The notes: a model not told the origin generated them from the sequence alone. DNA of 64,000 nt from Lachnospiraceae bacterium JC7 (GCA_000513555.1 ALYD01000003.1:110013-174012); one strand, 5' to 3'. Counted from the first letter of the stretch, positions 1 through 9,373 are shown. Numbers and translations are program-made.

Positions 1-354
1 AGAGTTATGGATATCCGCAAGTTCAAGGATGTTCCATTCTTCCTCGGCCCTAAGGACTCCACAGAACGTTTCGTTTCTGAGCAGGTATTTGAGCAGGCAG
101 GTTTTGAACCCGATGTGTATATGGATGCCGAGGGCATAAACTATGAGCTCGCTCTGGTGGCAGCCGATGAATGTGCAGCACTCATCGGAGCTTCACACCA
201 CGTTGACATCCCTGATGATGTACAGCTTATAAAGCTGAAGACCCACCCTGTTATGAATGCCTACGCCGTTTACAGAAAGGACAAGTACCTTTCAGAACCC
301 ATGAGAGACCTTATAGATCTCGCAAGAGACTACTGGACTGAAGACATGGACTGA
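1..354 (+). CDS. LysR-family transcriptional regulator, C-terminal part (truncated by window edge)
   Basis: The open frame runs in from the left edge (codons aga-gtt before the first ATG at 7), so this is the last 117 codons of a longer gene. The residues match the second half of a LysR-type substrate-binding domain: a beta-strand/helix pattern around PFFLGPKDSTERFVSEQVF, then a segment typical of the effector pocket (ALVAADECAALIGAS), and a final helix before the stop. The DNA-binding helix-turn-helix must lie outside the window. LysR proteins are dimeric or tetrameric regulators that bind a small effector. The target and effector cannot be told from this fragment. The gene converges with comFC, with only 7 bp between the two stops and no clear terminator hairpin. 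Confidence 0.8.
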   Translation, partial: RVMDIRKFKDVPFFLGPKDSTERFVSEQVFEQAGFEPDVYMDAEGINYELALVAADECAALIGASHHVDIPDDVQLIKLKTHPVMNAYAVYRKDKYLSEPMRDLIDLARDYWTEDMD

Positions 355-361
355 ACAGTTG

Positions 362-1084
362 TCATATATCCGATTTGATCGCCAGAGTAAAACAGTATAC
401 CCTTTCCACCCCTGCACTTTTCAGACACCTGCTGGTGGCCTCGAGTGTAGCTCCGGTGGTAAAGATATCATCCACTATAAGTACTGAGCGCATATCCCTC
501 GGGATATGCCCCGCAAAGAAAGCACTGGTCAGATTTTTAAGTCGTTCCGCAGCATTAAGTTCTTTTAATGCTGCGGTTTTTTTATTTCTGTACAACGCAT
601 CTTCATATACCGGAATATGAAGTTCTCTCCCCATTATTTCAGCAAGAACCGCTGCCTGGTTATAACCGCGCTTCTTCAGCCTGCTCTTATGTACAGGAAC
701 CGGAACCAGGGCATCCACTCCCATGGCTTTGATCCTTTCGCCATATAGTTTAACTGCCATATGACCGTAAAAATCCAGATACTCCCTTGCCCCGGTATAC
801 TTTATCCTCGTGATGGAACGGGCAGCCGCATCATTGTAGCTCATAAGTGAATATCCGTATTCAAAACTGAACCTGTGGCGTTTACAGTTCGAACACAGCT
901 CGTCCTCCGCACTTCCGATCTCTCTGCCGCAGACCTTGCACACAGGTTCCTCTATAAAATGTATCTCCCTGATGCATTCAGGACAGATAAGCCTGCCCTT
1001 CGGCATCACCGGTTCCTCACATATGGGACATCTTCTAGGGAAAAGCAGGTCTATAGCTCCCTGATAAATCATCTTAGCCAGCAT
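362..1084 (-). CDS. comFC: ComFC/GntX-family phosphoribosyltransferase-like protein
   Basis: This 240-residue protein has the usual ComFC layout. An N-terminal zinc-ribbon-like region carries four CxxC pairs (CPIC, CPEC, CKVC, CSNC) within about the first 70 residues. A phosphoribosyltransferase domain follows, with the PRPP-binding loop VLIVDDIFTTGATL near residue 205 and the conserved LVPVPVHKSRLKKRGYNQA segment. Family members work in DNA uptake (ComFC) or related DNA processing; the exact role outside Bacillus and Helicobacter is uncertain. The start overlaps the 3' end of recD2 by 11 bp, so the two are translationally coupled. That pairing with a RecD2-type helicase fits a role in DNA metabolism. 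Confidence 0.88.
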   Translation of the reverse strand: MLAKMIYQGAIDLLFPRRCPICEEPVMPKGRLICPECIREIHFIEEPVCKVCGREIGSAEDELCSNCKRHRFSFEYGYSLMSYNDAAARSITRIKYTGAREYLDFYGHMAVKLYGERIKAMGVDALVPVPVHKSRLKKRGYNQAAVLAEIMGRELHIPVYEDALYRNKKTAALKELNAAERLKNLTSAFFAGHIPRDMRSVLIVDDIFTTGATLEATSRCLKSAGVERVYCFTLAIKSDI

Positions 1085-3434
1085 CCGAGATCTCCCTTAA
1101 ACGTTCAGATAAGGACGAATATCTTTTTGCTTCGGATTCGTTGCTTATCATTTGTTCGAAAATCTGCGGATTACCAACCAGACATACACATCTCTTTGCT
1201 CTGGTTACCGCAGTATACAAAAGATTACGGTTCATAAGCATCTGCGGCCCCTGATACATGGGTATGATCACGGCCGGATACTCAGATCCCTGAGACTTAT
1301 GGATGGTGATGGCATAGGCCAGATCCAGGCTGTCACACTGCTTGAACTCATATTCCACGAATCTGTCATCGAACTTCACCGTAAGAGTCTGGGCAAAATT
1401 GTTGATCTCTGTGATGATGCCGATGTCTCCGTTAAACACTCCCTCACCCTTTTCTATAGGTATGCCGTATCTTCCCTTGATCTCCCATATGAGATTGTAG
1501 TCATTCTTTACCTGCATGACCTTATCTCCAAGGCGGAACAATGTGCCGTTTATTTCCTTCTCCGGCTTCTTACTGTCCTTCGGATTGATACGTTCCTGCA
1601 GAAGCTGATTAAGTCTCTCAACGCCAAGAGCCCCCTTTCTCTGAGGAGTCATGATCTGCATGTCAAAGGGATCAACCCCGAGATAACCCGGAAGCTTATC
1701 CAGTATCAGCGCCGTAACAGAGTTGAAGATCTGTTCCGGATTCTGGTTCCTTATAAATAAGAAGTCCCTTGATTTTTTGCTGAGGTCAACACTATGTCCT
1801 TCATTTATTTTGTGGGCGTTCACAACTATGTCAGATTCAGCCGCCTGCCTGAAGATATGATTCAGTTTGACTGTTCTGATGACTCCTGATTCAATGATAT
1901 CCCTTAGAACATTACCTGCTCCGACGGATGGAAGCTGGTTGGCATCACCGACCATGATAAGCCTCGTCCCTTTATGGATCGCCTTCAGCAGTGAGTTCAT
2001 CAGGAATATATCCACCATGGACATCTCATCGATGATGACCACGTCACATTCCAGCGGATTACGGTCATCCCTCTCGAAGTGACCTCTTATCTGTTCTCCA
2101 CCTTCATCCCCTTCATCCTCCGGTCTTCCCTGATATTCCAGAAGACGATGTATGGTTGAAGCTGCCCATCCCGTAGACTCTGACATCCTTTTTGCCGCTC
2201 TTCCTGTCGGGGCCGCAAGAAGGATGGTCTTCCCTTCATTTGCAAAAACTCTGATTATGGTATTTATGGTTGTGGTCTTTCCTGTACCCGGACCTCCGGT
2301 TATAACAAGAAGTCCGGAATTCGCCGCATAGGAAACCGCCTGACGCTGAAGATCGTCAAGTTCTATTCCTTCCTTTTCGGTTATTTCATCGATCTCCCTT
2401 TCAAGTCCCTCGTCCTTATCGGTTTCCTTTTCGATATTGAGTTCCTGAAGCTTCGTTGCCACCTGAAGCTCTGTATAATACAAAAGAGATCTGTAGACTC
2501 TTACTCCGGGATCCACATTTCTGTTATCGGCATCATAAACGAGGTTTCTGCCAATGCCTCCGCCTTCACCCATGAACCCGGCTCCGCCATTTTCCGCCTC
2601 CTTCAGGTACTCATCAATGCTCCTCTTTTTCCCGACAGTTTTCACCATCACCTTTCCCTGCATCTGAAGATCCAGAAGATAACGGTTGATATCATGAACT
2701 GTAATATTAAGAAGAGCCTCTGTCGCCTGCAAAAGCTCCGGAAGCGGAAGATAACAATGCCCGTTGCTCTCGGACATGGCAAGGGCATACTGGATACCTG
2801 ACTCTATTCTAAAATCAGAGTCCTCCTTGATACCTGCATTTCTGGCTATCTCATCACAGGTACGAAAGCCCATACCGTCGATGTCTTCTGCCAGCTTGTA
2901 TGGATTATCCCTGACGATATCGTACATCTCGTTGCCATACTGAGCGTATATCTTTCCTGCCATATTTATGGAGATGCCGTACTGCTGCAGGAACATAACA
3001 GCATGCTGCATCTCTTTTTTCGAATTAACGGACGCAGCTATGTCTATGGCCTTCCTTGATGAAATACCCTTTATCTCGGCAAGTCGCTCAGGCTCTTCTT
3101 CAATGATACGCATGGTATCATCACCGAATTTCTTCACGATCCTGGACGCCATGGCAGCACCTATTCCCTTGATGGCACCGGACCCCAGATATCTTTCTAC
3201 CGCTTCACCCGATTCCGGAGGTACCACCTGATACTTATCTATAACAAACTGTGTACCGTATATCTGATGTGTGGTCTCATGACCGTCAGCCTTTATATTC
3301 TCTCCGGGTTCCAGTCCCGGAACGGTTCCCACGAGAGTATAGTCCTTACCCTTCATCACACCGATCATGACAGTGTATCCGGTGGAATCGCTTCTAAATA
3401 TAATATGATCTATATAACCTTCAAAAAAATCCAA
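1074..3434 (-). CDS. recD2: RecD2-type SF1B DNA helicase
   Basis: The protein has 786 residues, a usual RecD2 length. The N-terminal half holds an OB-like start and tandem helix-hairpin-helix segments (GSGAIKGIGAAMASRIVKKF, then LAEIKGISSRKA and LAEDIDGMGFRTCDEIA). The helicase core has Walker A GGPGTGKTTT near residue 380, motif Ia LLAAPTGRAAKRM, Walker B VVIIDEMSMVD, motif III GDANQLPSVGAGNVLRD, and the late motifs DLAYAITIHKSQGSEY and LYTAVTRAKRCV. RecD2 is a 5'-3' helicase that works without RecBC in repair and in counteracting RecA. Translation begins at a TTG (3432-3434), with AGAAGG about 10 nt upstream. A Gly-rich low-complexity linker (around residues 280-295) precedes the helicase core. 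The gene overlaps comFC. Confidence 0.93.
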   Translation of the reverse strand: MDFFEGYIDHIIFRSDSTGYTVMIGVMKGKDYTLVGTVPGLEPGENIKADGHETTHQIYGTQFVIDKYQVVPPESGEAVERYLGSGAIKGIGAAMASRIVKKFGDDTMRIIEEEPERLAEIKGISSRKAIDIAASVNSKKEMQHAVMFLQQYGISINMAGKIYAQYGNEMYDIVRDNPYKLAEDIDGMGFRTCDEIARNAGIKEDSDFRIESGIQYALAMSESNGHCYLPLPELLQATEALLNITVHDINRYLLDLQMQGKVMVKTVGKKRSIDEYLKEAENGGAGFMGEGGGIGRNLVYDADNRNVDPGVRVYRSLLYYTELQVATKLQELNIEKETDKDEGLEREIDEITEKEGIELDDLQRQAVSYAANSGLLVITGGPGTGKTTTINTIIRVFANEGKTILLAAPTGRAAKRMSESTGWAASTIHRLLEYQGRPEDEGDEGGEQIRGHFERDDRNPLECDVVIIDEMSMVDIFLMNSLLKAIHKGTRLIMVGDANQLPSVGAGNVLRDIIESGVIRTVKLNHIFRQAAESDIVVNAHKINEGHSVDLSKKSRDFLFIRNQNPEQIFNSVTALILDKLPGYLGVDPFDMQIMTPQRKGALGVERLNQLLQERINPKDSKKPEKEINGTLFRLGDKVMQVKNDYNLIWEIKGRYGIPIEKGEGVFNGDIGIITEINNFAQTLTVKFDDRFVEYEFKQCDSLDLAYAITIHKSQGSEYPAVIIPMYQGPQMLMNRNLLYTAVTRAKRCVCLVGNPQIFEQMISNESEAKRYSSLSERLREISDAG

Positions 3435-3539
3435 TTCTTCGTTTCCTTCTGCAAAACCTGTTTCCTGAGCAGTACTTCACTCCTCATGTCATATACTCTT
3501 CAAAAGCCACTGTAAAGGAAAGTCCCTTAATACAGCAAA

Positions 3540-3566
3540 GGGGCAGCCCTCAAAAGGCCACCCCCA
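3540..3566 (-). terminator. Probable intrinsic terminator after mreB
   Basis: Read on the minus strand, GGGG and UGGCC pair with GGCUG and CCCC around a short loop, 15 nt past the mreB stop. The tail is only moderately T-rich (TTTGCTG), so termination strength is uncertain. It separates mreB from recD2. Confidence 0.5.
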
Positions 3567-3580
3567 TTTTAAATTCAATA

Positions 3581-4582
3581 TTACAGATCGTCATCATCGT
3601 TGGCTATATCGATGAACTTACCTGTTCCTATAGCAACAGCTGTAAGAGGATCCTCCGCCAGCATACAGTTTATACCTGTCTTTTCGTGCATCAGCTTGTC
3701 CAGTCCGTAAAGAAGTGCTCCTCCGCCTGTCATTACGATGCCTCTCTCGTAAATATCCGCTGCAAGCTCAGGTGGAGTACGCTCCAAAACATTATGAACC
3801 GCATTTACTATCATAGTTGCCGGCTCAAGCAAAGCATCCATGATCTCGTCCGCACTTACTACCACTGTCTTCGGAAGTGCCGTAACCAGGTTACGTCCCC
3901 TGACTTCCATAGTGATATTCTCCGGTCTCTTACTTGCACAGCCAATGTTTATCTTGATATCCTCTGCAGTCCTTTCACCTATGAGAAGATTGTGCTTCTT
4001 TCTCATATATCGCAGAATGGCCTCATCAAAATCGTCACCGGCCACCTTGATGGACTCGGAAACAACCGGACCGTCGAGAGCGATAACCGCAATATCCGAA
4101 GTTCCCCCTCCGATATCGATTATCATATTGCCCTGAGGCTTACTGATATCTATGCCCGCTCCGATGGCTGCCGCAACAGGCTCCTCGATGATAGTCACTT
4201 CTCTGGCACCTGCATGATATGTAGCATCTTCAACAGCCTTCTTTTCAACCTCTGTGGCTCCGGAAGGGATACACACACAGATCCTGGGCTTTCTCAGAGT
4301 ACGCTTGCCCACAGCCTTATTTATAAAATGCTTAAGCATCTGCTCAGTCAGGGTATAATCCGATATAACGCCCTGTCTCAATGGACGGACCGCAACAATA
4401 TTCTCAGGTGTCCTTCCGAGCATAAGACGCGCATCTTCACCGTATGCAAGTACAGTGTTGGTGTCTTTATTGACAGCTACCACTGAAGGCTCCTTAAGAA
4501 CAACACCCCTGCCTTTTATGTAAACAAGAACACTTGAAGTTCCAAGATCTATTCCGATATCATTTGAAATCAATGAAAACAT
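3581..4582 (-). CDS. mreB: MreB/Mbl-family actin-like rod-shape protein
   Basis: This 333-residue protein has the full actin-like ATPase fold. The phosphate-1 motif is DIGIDLGTSSVLVYIKGRG at the N terminus, followed by PRICVCIPSGATEVE, the phosphate-2 motif IIDIGGGTSDIAVIALDG near residue 155, and the adenosine motif IVMTGGGALLYGLDKL near residue 285. MreB homologues polymerise under the membrane and position the elongation cell-wall machinery. No mreC, mreD or rodA lies next to it, and a terminator-like hairpin follows. It is therefore a stand-alone paralogue, more like Mbl/MreBH or a second MreB copy than the mre-operon MreB. The C terminus ends in an acidic DDDDL tail. The family is certain; which paralogue it is stays open. 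Confidence 0.9.
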   Translation of the reverse strand: MFSLISNDIGIDLGTSSVLVYIKGRGVVLKEPSVVAVNKDTNTVLAYGEDARLMLGRTPENIVAVRPLRQGVISDYTLTEQMLKHFINKAVGKRTLRKPRICVCIPSGATEVEKKAVEDATYHAGAREVTIIEEPVAAAIGAGIDISKPQGNMIIDIGGGTSDIAVIALDGPVVSESIKVAGDDFDEAILRYMRKKHNLLIGERTAEDIKINIGCASKRPENITMEVRGRNLVTALPKTVVVSADEIMDALLEPATMIVNAVHNVLERTPPELAADIYERGIVMTGGGALLYGLDKLMHEKTGINCMLAEDPLTAVAIGTGKFIDIANDDDDL

Positions 4583-4657
4583 TAAACTCTCCCATAAAAT
4601 GCCCTGATAAGCATCAACAATGCACCAAAGGCAAAATGACCCATAATCTTGTATAGT

Positions 4658-4688
4658 ATAATAGAAAGAAGTGGATTTTTAAAGTCAA
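4658..4688 (-). promoter_or_regulatory. Possible mreB promoter
   Basis: On the minus strand, TTGACT (4683-4688) is followed by TATTAT (4658-4663), with TATACT overlapping it just downstream. The spacing is 19 bp for the first -10 choice and 22 for the second, wider than ideal, so this is a weak call. The site is about 75 bp upstream of the mreB start. Confidence 0.35.
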
Positions 4689-4729
4689 TTTATATGGTAA
4701 AAACTAAAATGAATATTAACTTTTTAATT

Positions 4730-5710
4730 TTATGTGGTTCCTCTGGTCACCAGGCTTACATCAAGCACATTTCTCTCGCTGACCTCTTTGTTTTCCAGGG
4801 TGTCCAGTATCATATCAACAGCCTTCCTTGCCATCTCTCTTATGGGCTGATGGATGGTAGTGAGCCTCGGTGTGGTGAGGAGCGCCAGCTCCGTATCATC
4901 AAATCCGATTATCCTGAGATCCTCAGGGACCCTTTTCCCCAGCATGGCAGCAACCTGTATCACCTGTGCAGCGATAAGATCCGAACTGCAGAACACTCCA
5001 TCGGTTTCCGGATATTCATTAAGAGCCTTAATTATGCTCTCATGATACTCCATCTCCTTATATTCCCTGGAATCGCTTGTAAGTACCCTGGCATTGACAC
5101 CGCTCTTACGGCACACATCCATGAATCCGTCTTCACGCACATCAGCCGGCATCTTGCTCTGCCATACGCTTCCCAGCATCAATAGATTTTTGCAGCCCTT
5201 TCTTATGAGCTCCTCTGCCGCAAGCTGTCCTCCCTTATAGTTATCACAAAGAACACAGCCCGTTCCTCCCTCGATAAAACGCTCAATGGTGATAATCGGA
5301 AGGTTGAATTTTTTCAATGTCTCCGGCTTAACCTGCTGACTGAAGATAAGCACACCTGCAACAAGACTGTTTTCACACAGCTCCAGCACACTGGTCTCTT
5401 TCTGCGGATCTCCTGTGGAGTTGTTGATAAATACCTGATACTGCTTCTCTGCAGCATAATGCTCTATCTCACTGAGCATCTGGGAAAAATACGGGTGAAC
5501 CATGTGGGGCATGATGACCGCAATGGCATCGGATCTTCCCTTCGAAAGAGTGCGGGCCACGATGTTGGGTCTGTACCCTATCTTCTGCATCGCATCATAG
5601 ACCTTTTTCTTGGTCTTCTCGCTGATATATCCTCTGTTATTAAGCACTCTGGATACAGTTTCCACTGCCAGTCCGGCTTCTTTAGCCACATCTTTTAATG
5701 TTGTTGCCAT
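4730..5710 (-). CDS. LacI-family transcriptional regulator of the sucrose/fructan locus
   Basis: The 326-residue protein has a LacI helix-turn-helix at its N terminus (TLKDVAKEAGLAVETVSRVLN), a hinge (RPNIVARTLSKGRS) and a periplasmic-binding-protein-like sensor domain ending in the typical LTTIHQPIREMARKAVDMI. LacI-family regulators usually repress sugar genes and release DNA on binding the sugar. The neighbouring sugar importer, sucrose phosphorylase and GH32 genes, plus three palindromic TGTNAANCGNTTNACA-type sites at their promoters, indicate a ScrR-like regulator of sucrose or fructo-oligosaccharide use. It is probably transcribed alone, since a strong terminator separates it from the permease genes. 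The effector is unknown. Confidence 0.88.
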   Translation of the reverse strand: MATTLKDVAKEAGLAVETVSRVLNNRGYISEKTKKKVYDAMQKIGYRPNIVARTLSKGRSDAIAVIMPHMVHPYFSQMLSEIEHYAAEKQYQVFINNSTGDPQKETSVLELCENSLVAGVLIFSQQVKPETLKKFNLPIITIERFIEGGTGCVLCDNYKGGQLAAEELIRKGCKNLLMLGSVWQSKMPADVREDGFMDVCRKSGVNARVLTSDSREYKEMEYHESIIKALNEYPETDGVFCSSDLIAAQVIQVAAMLGKRVPEDLRIIGFDDTELALLTTPRLTTIHQPIREMARKAVDMILDTLENKEVSERNVLDVSLVTRGTT

Positions 5711-5859
5711 ACTACTCTATTCCCTTTACTGTTTTTTGCGCCATCACCATATGCGGAAATATAAAACATCCAAAATCAAAGCACAGCTTCAATAATAGAC
5801 TGTAACCCTGATTCCATAAATGTTTTTTATCATATACAACCCATGGCAATGTAACTAAA

Positions 5860-5886
5860 AAGCCGGACATTTTTGATGTCCGGCTT
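5860..5886 (-). terminator. Intrinsic terminator after the sugar ABC operon
   Basis: An 11-bp perfect stem (AAGCCGGACAT / ATGTCCGGCTT) is followed on the minus strand by TTTTTAG. It lies about 100 bp past the stop of the second permease gene, ending the importer transcript before lacI. Confidence 0.85.
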
Positions 5887-5986
5887 AATTATACTATATC
5901 GTCTGCATTTTTATTCTTAAAAATCACACTAAATACAGTTTTTATAACTATTCATTCTAATTTCTATACTCTATTCAATCAGTCTC

Positions 5987-6889
5987 TTATTTAACCGCAC
6001 CGGCTACCATTCCTGCAATGATCTGCTTCTGTAAGAAGAAGTACAGAATAAGTATAGGAAGAAGCGTGAGCACAAGTGCCGCCATGATGAGGCCATAGTC
6101 AGAACTATATGTTCCATAGAAGCTGTATGTGGAAAGAGGCAGTGTATAAAGCGGCTTCTTTCCGAGCACAAGACTTGGAAGCAGATAGTCATTCCAGAAC
6201 TGCATGGCATTTAAGATAACAAGAGTTGCCGTTGTAGGCTTGAGAAGCGGAAATACTATCAGCCTGAAGGTCTCCATTTTTGTACAGCCATCAATGTAAG
6301 CAGCCTCTTCAAGAGACTTTGGTACACCGCTTCGAAGGAAGCCCGCATACATGAACACTGACATACTCATGGCAAAGCCGGTATGCATGAATACAAGTGA
6401 AAGTCGATGATTAAGCAAACTCATCTGTGCACCGTAGATCGATACCAGAGGAATCATTATGGACTGGAACGGTATGATCATGGATGAGATCATAAGTGCA
6501 AATATCAGCTTCGCGATCTTAGTGTTTGCGCGAACGATATAATACGCCACCATGGAAGAAAGTACGATGACCGCCAGTGTGGAAAGTCCGGTGATAAAGA
6601 TGGAGTTTCCGAAGGCCTTTACAAATTCCATCTGCTTAAAGGCCTTAAAGTAGTTATCAAGGCTCATTCCATGGGCACCGATGATGTCCATGGGAGCTTT
6701 GATGATATCCTTCTTCTGCTTGAAGGAATTGACGATGACCATAAAGAAAGGCACCAGGTAAAACAATGCACCTATGACAAGAAGGATATAAATGCAGATA
6801 TCCTTAACAAGTTTTTTTGTTCCGCCTACACGATCCGCAGCCTTTGGCGAAAGATCCCTGGCGGAAGTATTAGCCTGAGCACTCATCAC
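5987..6889 (-). CDS. Sugar ABC transporter permease (MalG/CUT1 type)
   Basis: This inner-membrane permease of about 300 residues has six predicted membrane segments. The first spans IYILLVIGALFYLVPFFMVIV after a polar N terminus. The coupling-helix EAA motif is EEAAYIDGCTKMETFRLIVFPLLKP near residue 200. It belongs to the CUT1 family of carbohydrate importers, which move di- and oligosaccharides using a shared ATPase. The start is read as GTG at 6889 because GGAGG sits 7 nt before it; an in-frame ATG follows directly at 6886. It overlaps the upstream permease gene by 4 bp. No ATPase gene is present in this cluster, so a global MsmK-type ATPase encoded elsewhere is the likely partner. Confidence 0.93.
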   Translation of the reverse strand: MMSAQANTSARDLSPKAADRVGGTKKLVKDICIYILLVIGALFYLVPFFMVIVNSFKQKKDIIKAPMDIIGAHGMSLDNYFKAFKQMEFVKAFGNSIFITGLSTLAVIVLSSMVAYYIVRANTKIAKLIFALMISSMIIPFQSIMIPLVSIYGAQMSLLNHRLSLVFMHTGFAMSMSVFMYAGFLRSGVPKSLEEAAYIDGCTKMETFRLIVFPLLKPTTATLVILNAMQFWNDYLLPSLVLGKKPLYTLPLSTYSFYGTYSSDYGLIMAALVLTLLPILILYFFLQKQIIAGMVAGAVK

Positions 6890-7776
6890 GCTTCTACCTC
6901 CTGCTTCTTACCGATATAAACCTGAAGTCCGGAAATTATAGCTACTACGAAGAACAGGAAAACAGCCTCTGCCTGTCCTATACCGTACTGTCTTGCCGTA
7001 AATGCCTTTTCGTATACATGCATGGCTACGAGTCTGGTACTGCCGTATGGCTCACCGCCTGTCAATGTAAGGTTGATATCGTAGACCATGAAGGCTCTTG
7101 AAAGAGTCAGGAAGATACAGATTACGAAGGATGGCACCATAAGAGGAAGAACGATGTGTCGCATCTTTGACCAGCCGTAAGCTCCGTCTATGGACGCCGC
7201 CTCCAGAACATCCTCAGAAAGTCCGGTAAAACCCGCGATGTATATGAGCATCATATATCCGCTTAACTGCCATACAGTTACGATAACAAGTGCCCAGAAG
7301 GCCTTGGTGGGATCTGACAGCCATGACTTTGAAAAAATGGCGATTCCCAGGCTCTTTCCGAACTTTACGAGAAGCTGAGAAAAAACGAACTGCCATATGA
7401 ATCCCAGAACTACACCGCCGATAAGGTTCGGTGTGAAAAATCCCGCACGGAAAACATTCTGCCCCTTCTTGATCCTTCCCGAAAGGAAATATGCAAAAAG
7501 GAATCCGAATGCATTGACCAGAATAACAGAAAGCACCACATACTTAAGCGTAAGCCCCATGGAATTCCAGAAATCCTTATCCTGGGCGAGAGCCTTGTAA
7601 TTATCAAAGCCCACAAGATTCTTCACTGCCGCAACACCGTTCCAGTCTGTAAATGTGAGATAAAAACCATACAGGAAAGGTATGATGACCACACATACAA
7701 AAACGAAGGTTCCCGGAAGTGCAAACATTAGAAAACTTTTTATTTTATCACCGGTGGTACGGCCAAGAGAATTCAT
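6886..7776 (-). CDS. Sugar ABC transporter permease (MalF/CUT1 type)
   Basis: The 296-residue membrane protein has six hydrophobic segments and the EAA coupling motif LEAASIDGAYGWSKMRHIVLPLMVP near residue 195. It is the MalF-type partner of the overlapping downstream permease. Together they form the channel of a CUT1 importer fed by the lipoprotein encoded directly upstream (34 bp gap). The context (LacI regulator, sucrose phosphorylase, GH32) makes sucrose or short fructo-oligosaccharides the likely substrates. That is inferred from gene neighbours, not from permease residues. Confidence 0.93.
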   Translation of the reverse strand: MNSLGRTTGDKIKSFLMFALPGTFVFVCVVIIPFLYGFYLTFTDWNGVAAVKNLVGFDNYKALAQDKDFWNSMGLTLKYVVLSVILVNAFGFLFAYFLSGRIKKGQNVFRAGFFTPNLIGGVVLGFIWQFVFSQLLVKFGKSLGIAIFSKSWLSDPTKAFWALVIVTVWQLSGYMMLIYIAGFTGLSEDVLEAASIDGAYGWSKMRHIVLPLMVPSFVICIFLTLSRAFMVYDINLTLTGGEPYGSTRLVAMHVYEKAFTARQYGIGQAEAVFLFFVVAIISGLQVYIGKKQEVEA

Positions 7777-7810
7777 ATTGATCTGCCTTTCTTATAAATG
7801 TTTCAGCTGC

Positions 7811-9196
7811 TTATTTCTGTGCCTGCCAGTAAGCGTCGATCTCTGAAGCAGCACCTGCACGGTCTGTCTGACCTGCAACATACTTCTGCATAACAGCACC
7901 AACTACTGACCAGTGATCAGAAGGAGCTACGAAGCTTGAAGAATAAGTATTTCCTGAAGCCATCTTTGCTACGATATCGCGGCTGAGAGGATCCTTAGGA
8001 GCTACAGTGTTGTTTGAGCATGCAGGGATGAGAGCAAGCTTCTCAACAAGTCCCTTCTGACCTGACTCGGAATTTACAAGCCAGTTGATGAACTCAAGAG
8101 CTGCCTTCTGCTGCTCCTCTGTTGACTGCTTTGCATCTACCATAAGCTGCTTGGTAGGTGATGCCTGCATTGATGTGTTTGCAAGATCAGCTGAATCATT
8201 TCCGAGAACAAATGGAATGAATCCGTACTCGTCGGATGTCTCGGCACCTGCTGTCTCAAGGTTAGGCCATGCCCAGTTACCGTTTGGCCAGAAAGCCGCA
8301 TCCCCCTCTACAAGATGCATAGGATCCTCATCATAGATAGCGCCAAGCGGATCCTCCTTGTTGTAGTTGTATTCAAGGATCACATCCATTGTGTCCATGA
8401 ACTGGTTGAAACGATCATAATCCTCAACCTTCTGTGAACCGTCCTTAAGAGCTGCCATGATCTTGTCTGCACCGGCTGTTGTTCCATCGTATGTGTCATA
8501 GATATATCCGAGCTGATGTGCACCCAGTGACCAGTCTTCCTTTGAAAGAACTACAGGATTCTCCATACCTGCTGCTCTGAGCTCTTCGCATACAGCCTTG
8601 AAGGAATCAAGTGAATTGATGGATGCAGGATCGAAATCCTTTCCGAGAGCGTCCTCGATAGACTTCTTTGAGTAGATAATGCCTCTGCCCTCAACACAGA
8701 ACGGGAAGCTGTATACCTTTCCGTCGATCTTTGTTGTCATACTGTCGCAGTACTGATTCCAGTCCTGTGAGCTTAAGTCAAGTCCGTACTCTGTTGCAAG
8801 TGCGATAACGTCTGTTGTATCAAGAATAGACATGGTAGGAGCTGTTCCTGAGCTGTACATGGAAGTTACCTTTGTGTATGGAACTTCTCCGGTACCGCAG
8901 GCAAGAACTTCAAGATTGATTCCTGTCTCATCGGTAAATGTAGCTGCAAGCTCCTCAAGAGCTGTCTGAATCTCACCCTTTGAATTGAGAAGTGTGATGG
9001 ACTGTCCTGCAAGTTCTGACTTTTCAGCAGGTGCTGCGGCTGTTTCTGTTCCCGCTGCTGTTGTATCTGCAGCTGCTGTAGTTGCATCCTGTGACTTGCC
9101 TGTCTCTGTAGTTGTGCTGCTTCCGCATGCTGCAAGTGAGCTTACACATGCCACTGTCATAAGCAGTGCAGCCATTCTGTTCAAGTTCTTCTTCAT
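7811..9196 (-). CDS. Extracellular sugar-binding lipoprotein of the ABC importer
   Basis: This 461-residue solute-binding protein has a lipoprotein signal peptide (MKKNLNRM, hydrophobic core, lipobox LAAC with Cys near residue 24). A Ser/Thr/Ala-rich linker of about 30 residues tethers the domain to the membrane. The rest has the family 1 substrate-binding-protein fold, with the usual motif for extracellular carbohydrate binders (EGDAAFWPNGNWAWPNLE near residue 290) rich in aromatic residues for sugar stacking. It is the first gene of the importer operon. A TTGACA-N17-TATATT promoter and two LacI-type operators lie directly upstream, so it is the most directly regulated gene here. The ligand is inferred to be sucrose or a fructan fragment. 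Confidence 0.92.
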   Translation of the reverse strand: MKKNLNRMAALLMTVACVSSLAACGSSTTTETGKSQDATTAAADTTAAGTETAAAPAEKSELAGQSITLLNSKGEIQTALEELAATFTDETGINLEVLACGTGEVPYTKVTSMYSSGTAPTMSILDTTDVIALATEYGLDLSSQDWNQYCDSMTTKIDGKVYSFPFCVEGRGIIYSKKSIEDALGKDFDPASINSLDSFKAVCEELRAAGMENPVVLSKEDWSLGAHQLGYIYDTYDGTTAGADKIMAALKDGSQKVEDYDRFNQFMDTMDVILEYNYNKEDPLGAIYDEDPMHLVEGDAAFWPNGNWAWPNLETAGAETSDEYGFIPFVLGNDSADLANTSMQASPTKQLMVDAKQSTEEQQKAALEFINWLVNSESGQKGLVEKLALIPACSNNTVAPKDPLSRDIVAKMASGNTYSSSFVAPSDHWSVVGAVMQKYVAGQTDRAGAASEIDAYWQAQK

Positions 9197-9240
9197 GATT
9201 ATCTCCTCTTTAGTCTTTAATGAAATTAATAATGCCAGCT

Positions 9241-9258
9241 ATGTCAACCGCTTGACAT
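9241..9258. promoter_or_regulatory. LacI-family operator O1 of the importer operon
   Basis: ATGTCAACCGCTTGACAT is a near-perfect palindrome centred on CG, the classic LacI/GalR half-site arrangement. It lies just downstream of the predicted transcription start of the importer operon, where a bound repressor would block elongation. Confidence 0.8.
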
Positions 9259-9271
9259 TTAACTTATTGCG

Positions 9272-9300
9272 AATATAACGCTTTACACAATTTCTGTCAA
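9272..9300 (-). promoter_or_regulatory. Sigma-A promoter of the sugar importer operon
   Basis: On the minus strand TTGACA (9295-9300) and TATATT (9272-9277) are 17 bp apart, a near-consensus housekeeping promoter. The lipoprotein start codon is 76 bp downstream of the -10. The -35 is buried in a second operator-like site. Confidence 0.75.
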
Positions 9301-9310
9301 TCGCCTAACA
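9295..9310. promoter_or_regulatory. LacI-family operator O2 overlapping the -35 box
   Basis: TGTCAATCGCCTAACA is a degenerate match to the same palindrome as the site at 9241-9258. It covers the -35 element. The two sites are 53 bp apart centre to centre, close to five helical turns, which would allow one repressor tetramer to bridge them. Confidence 0.6.
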
Positions 9311-9373
9311 TATTTTTGTGTATATTGTGCAATAATTAGCGAATTGTTTTGTGCGTTTTTTTGTACAAAAATA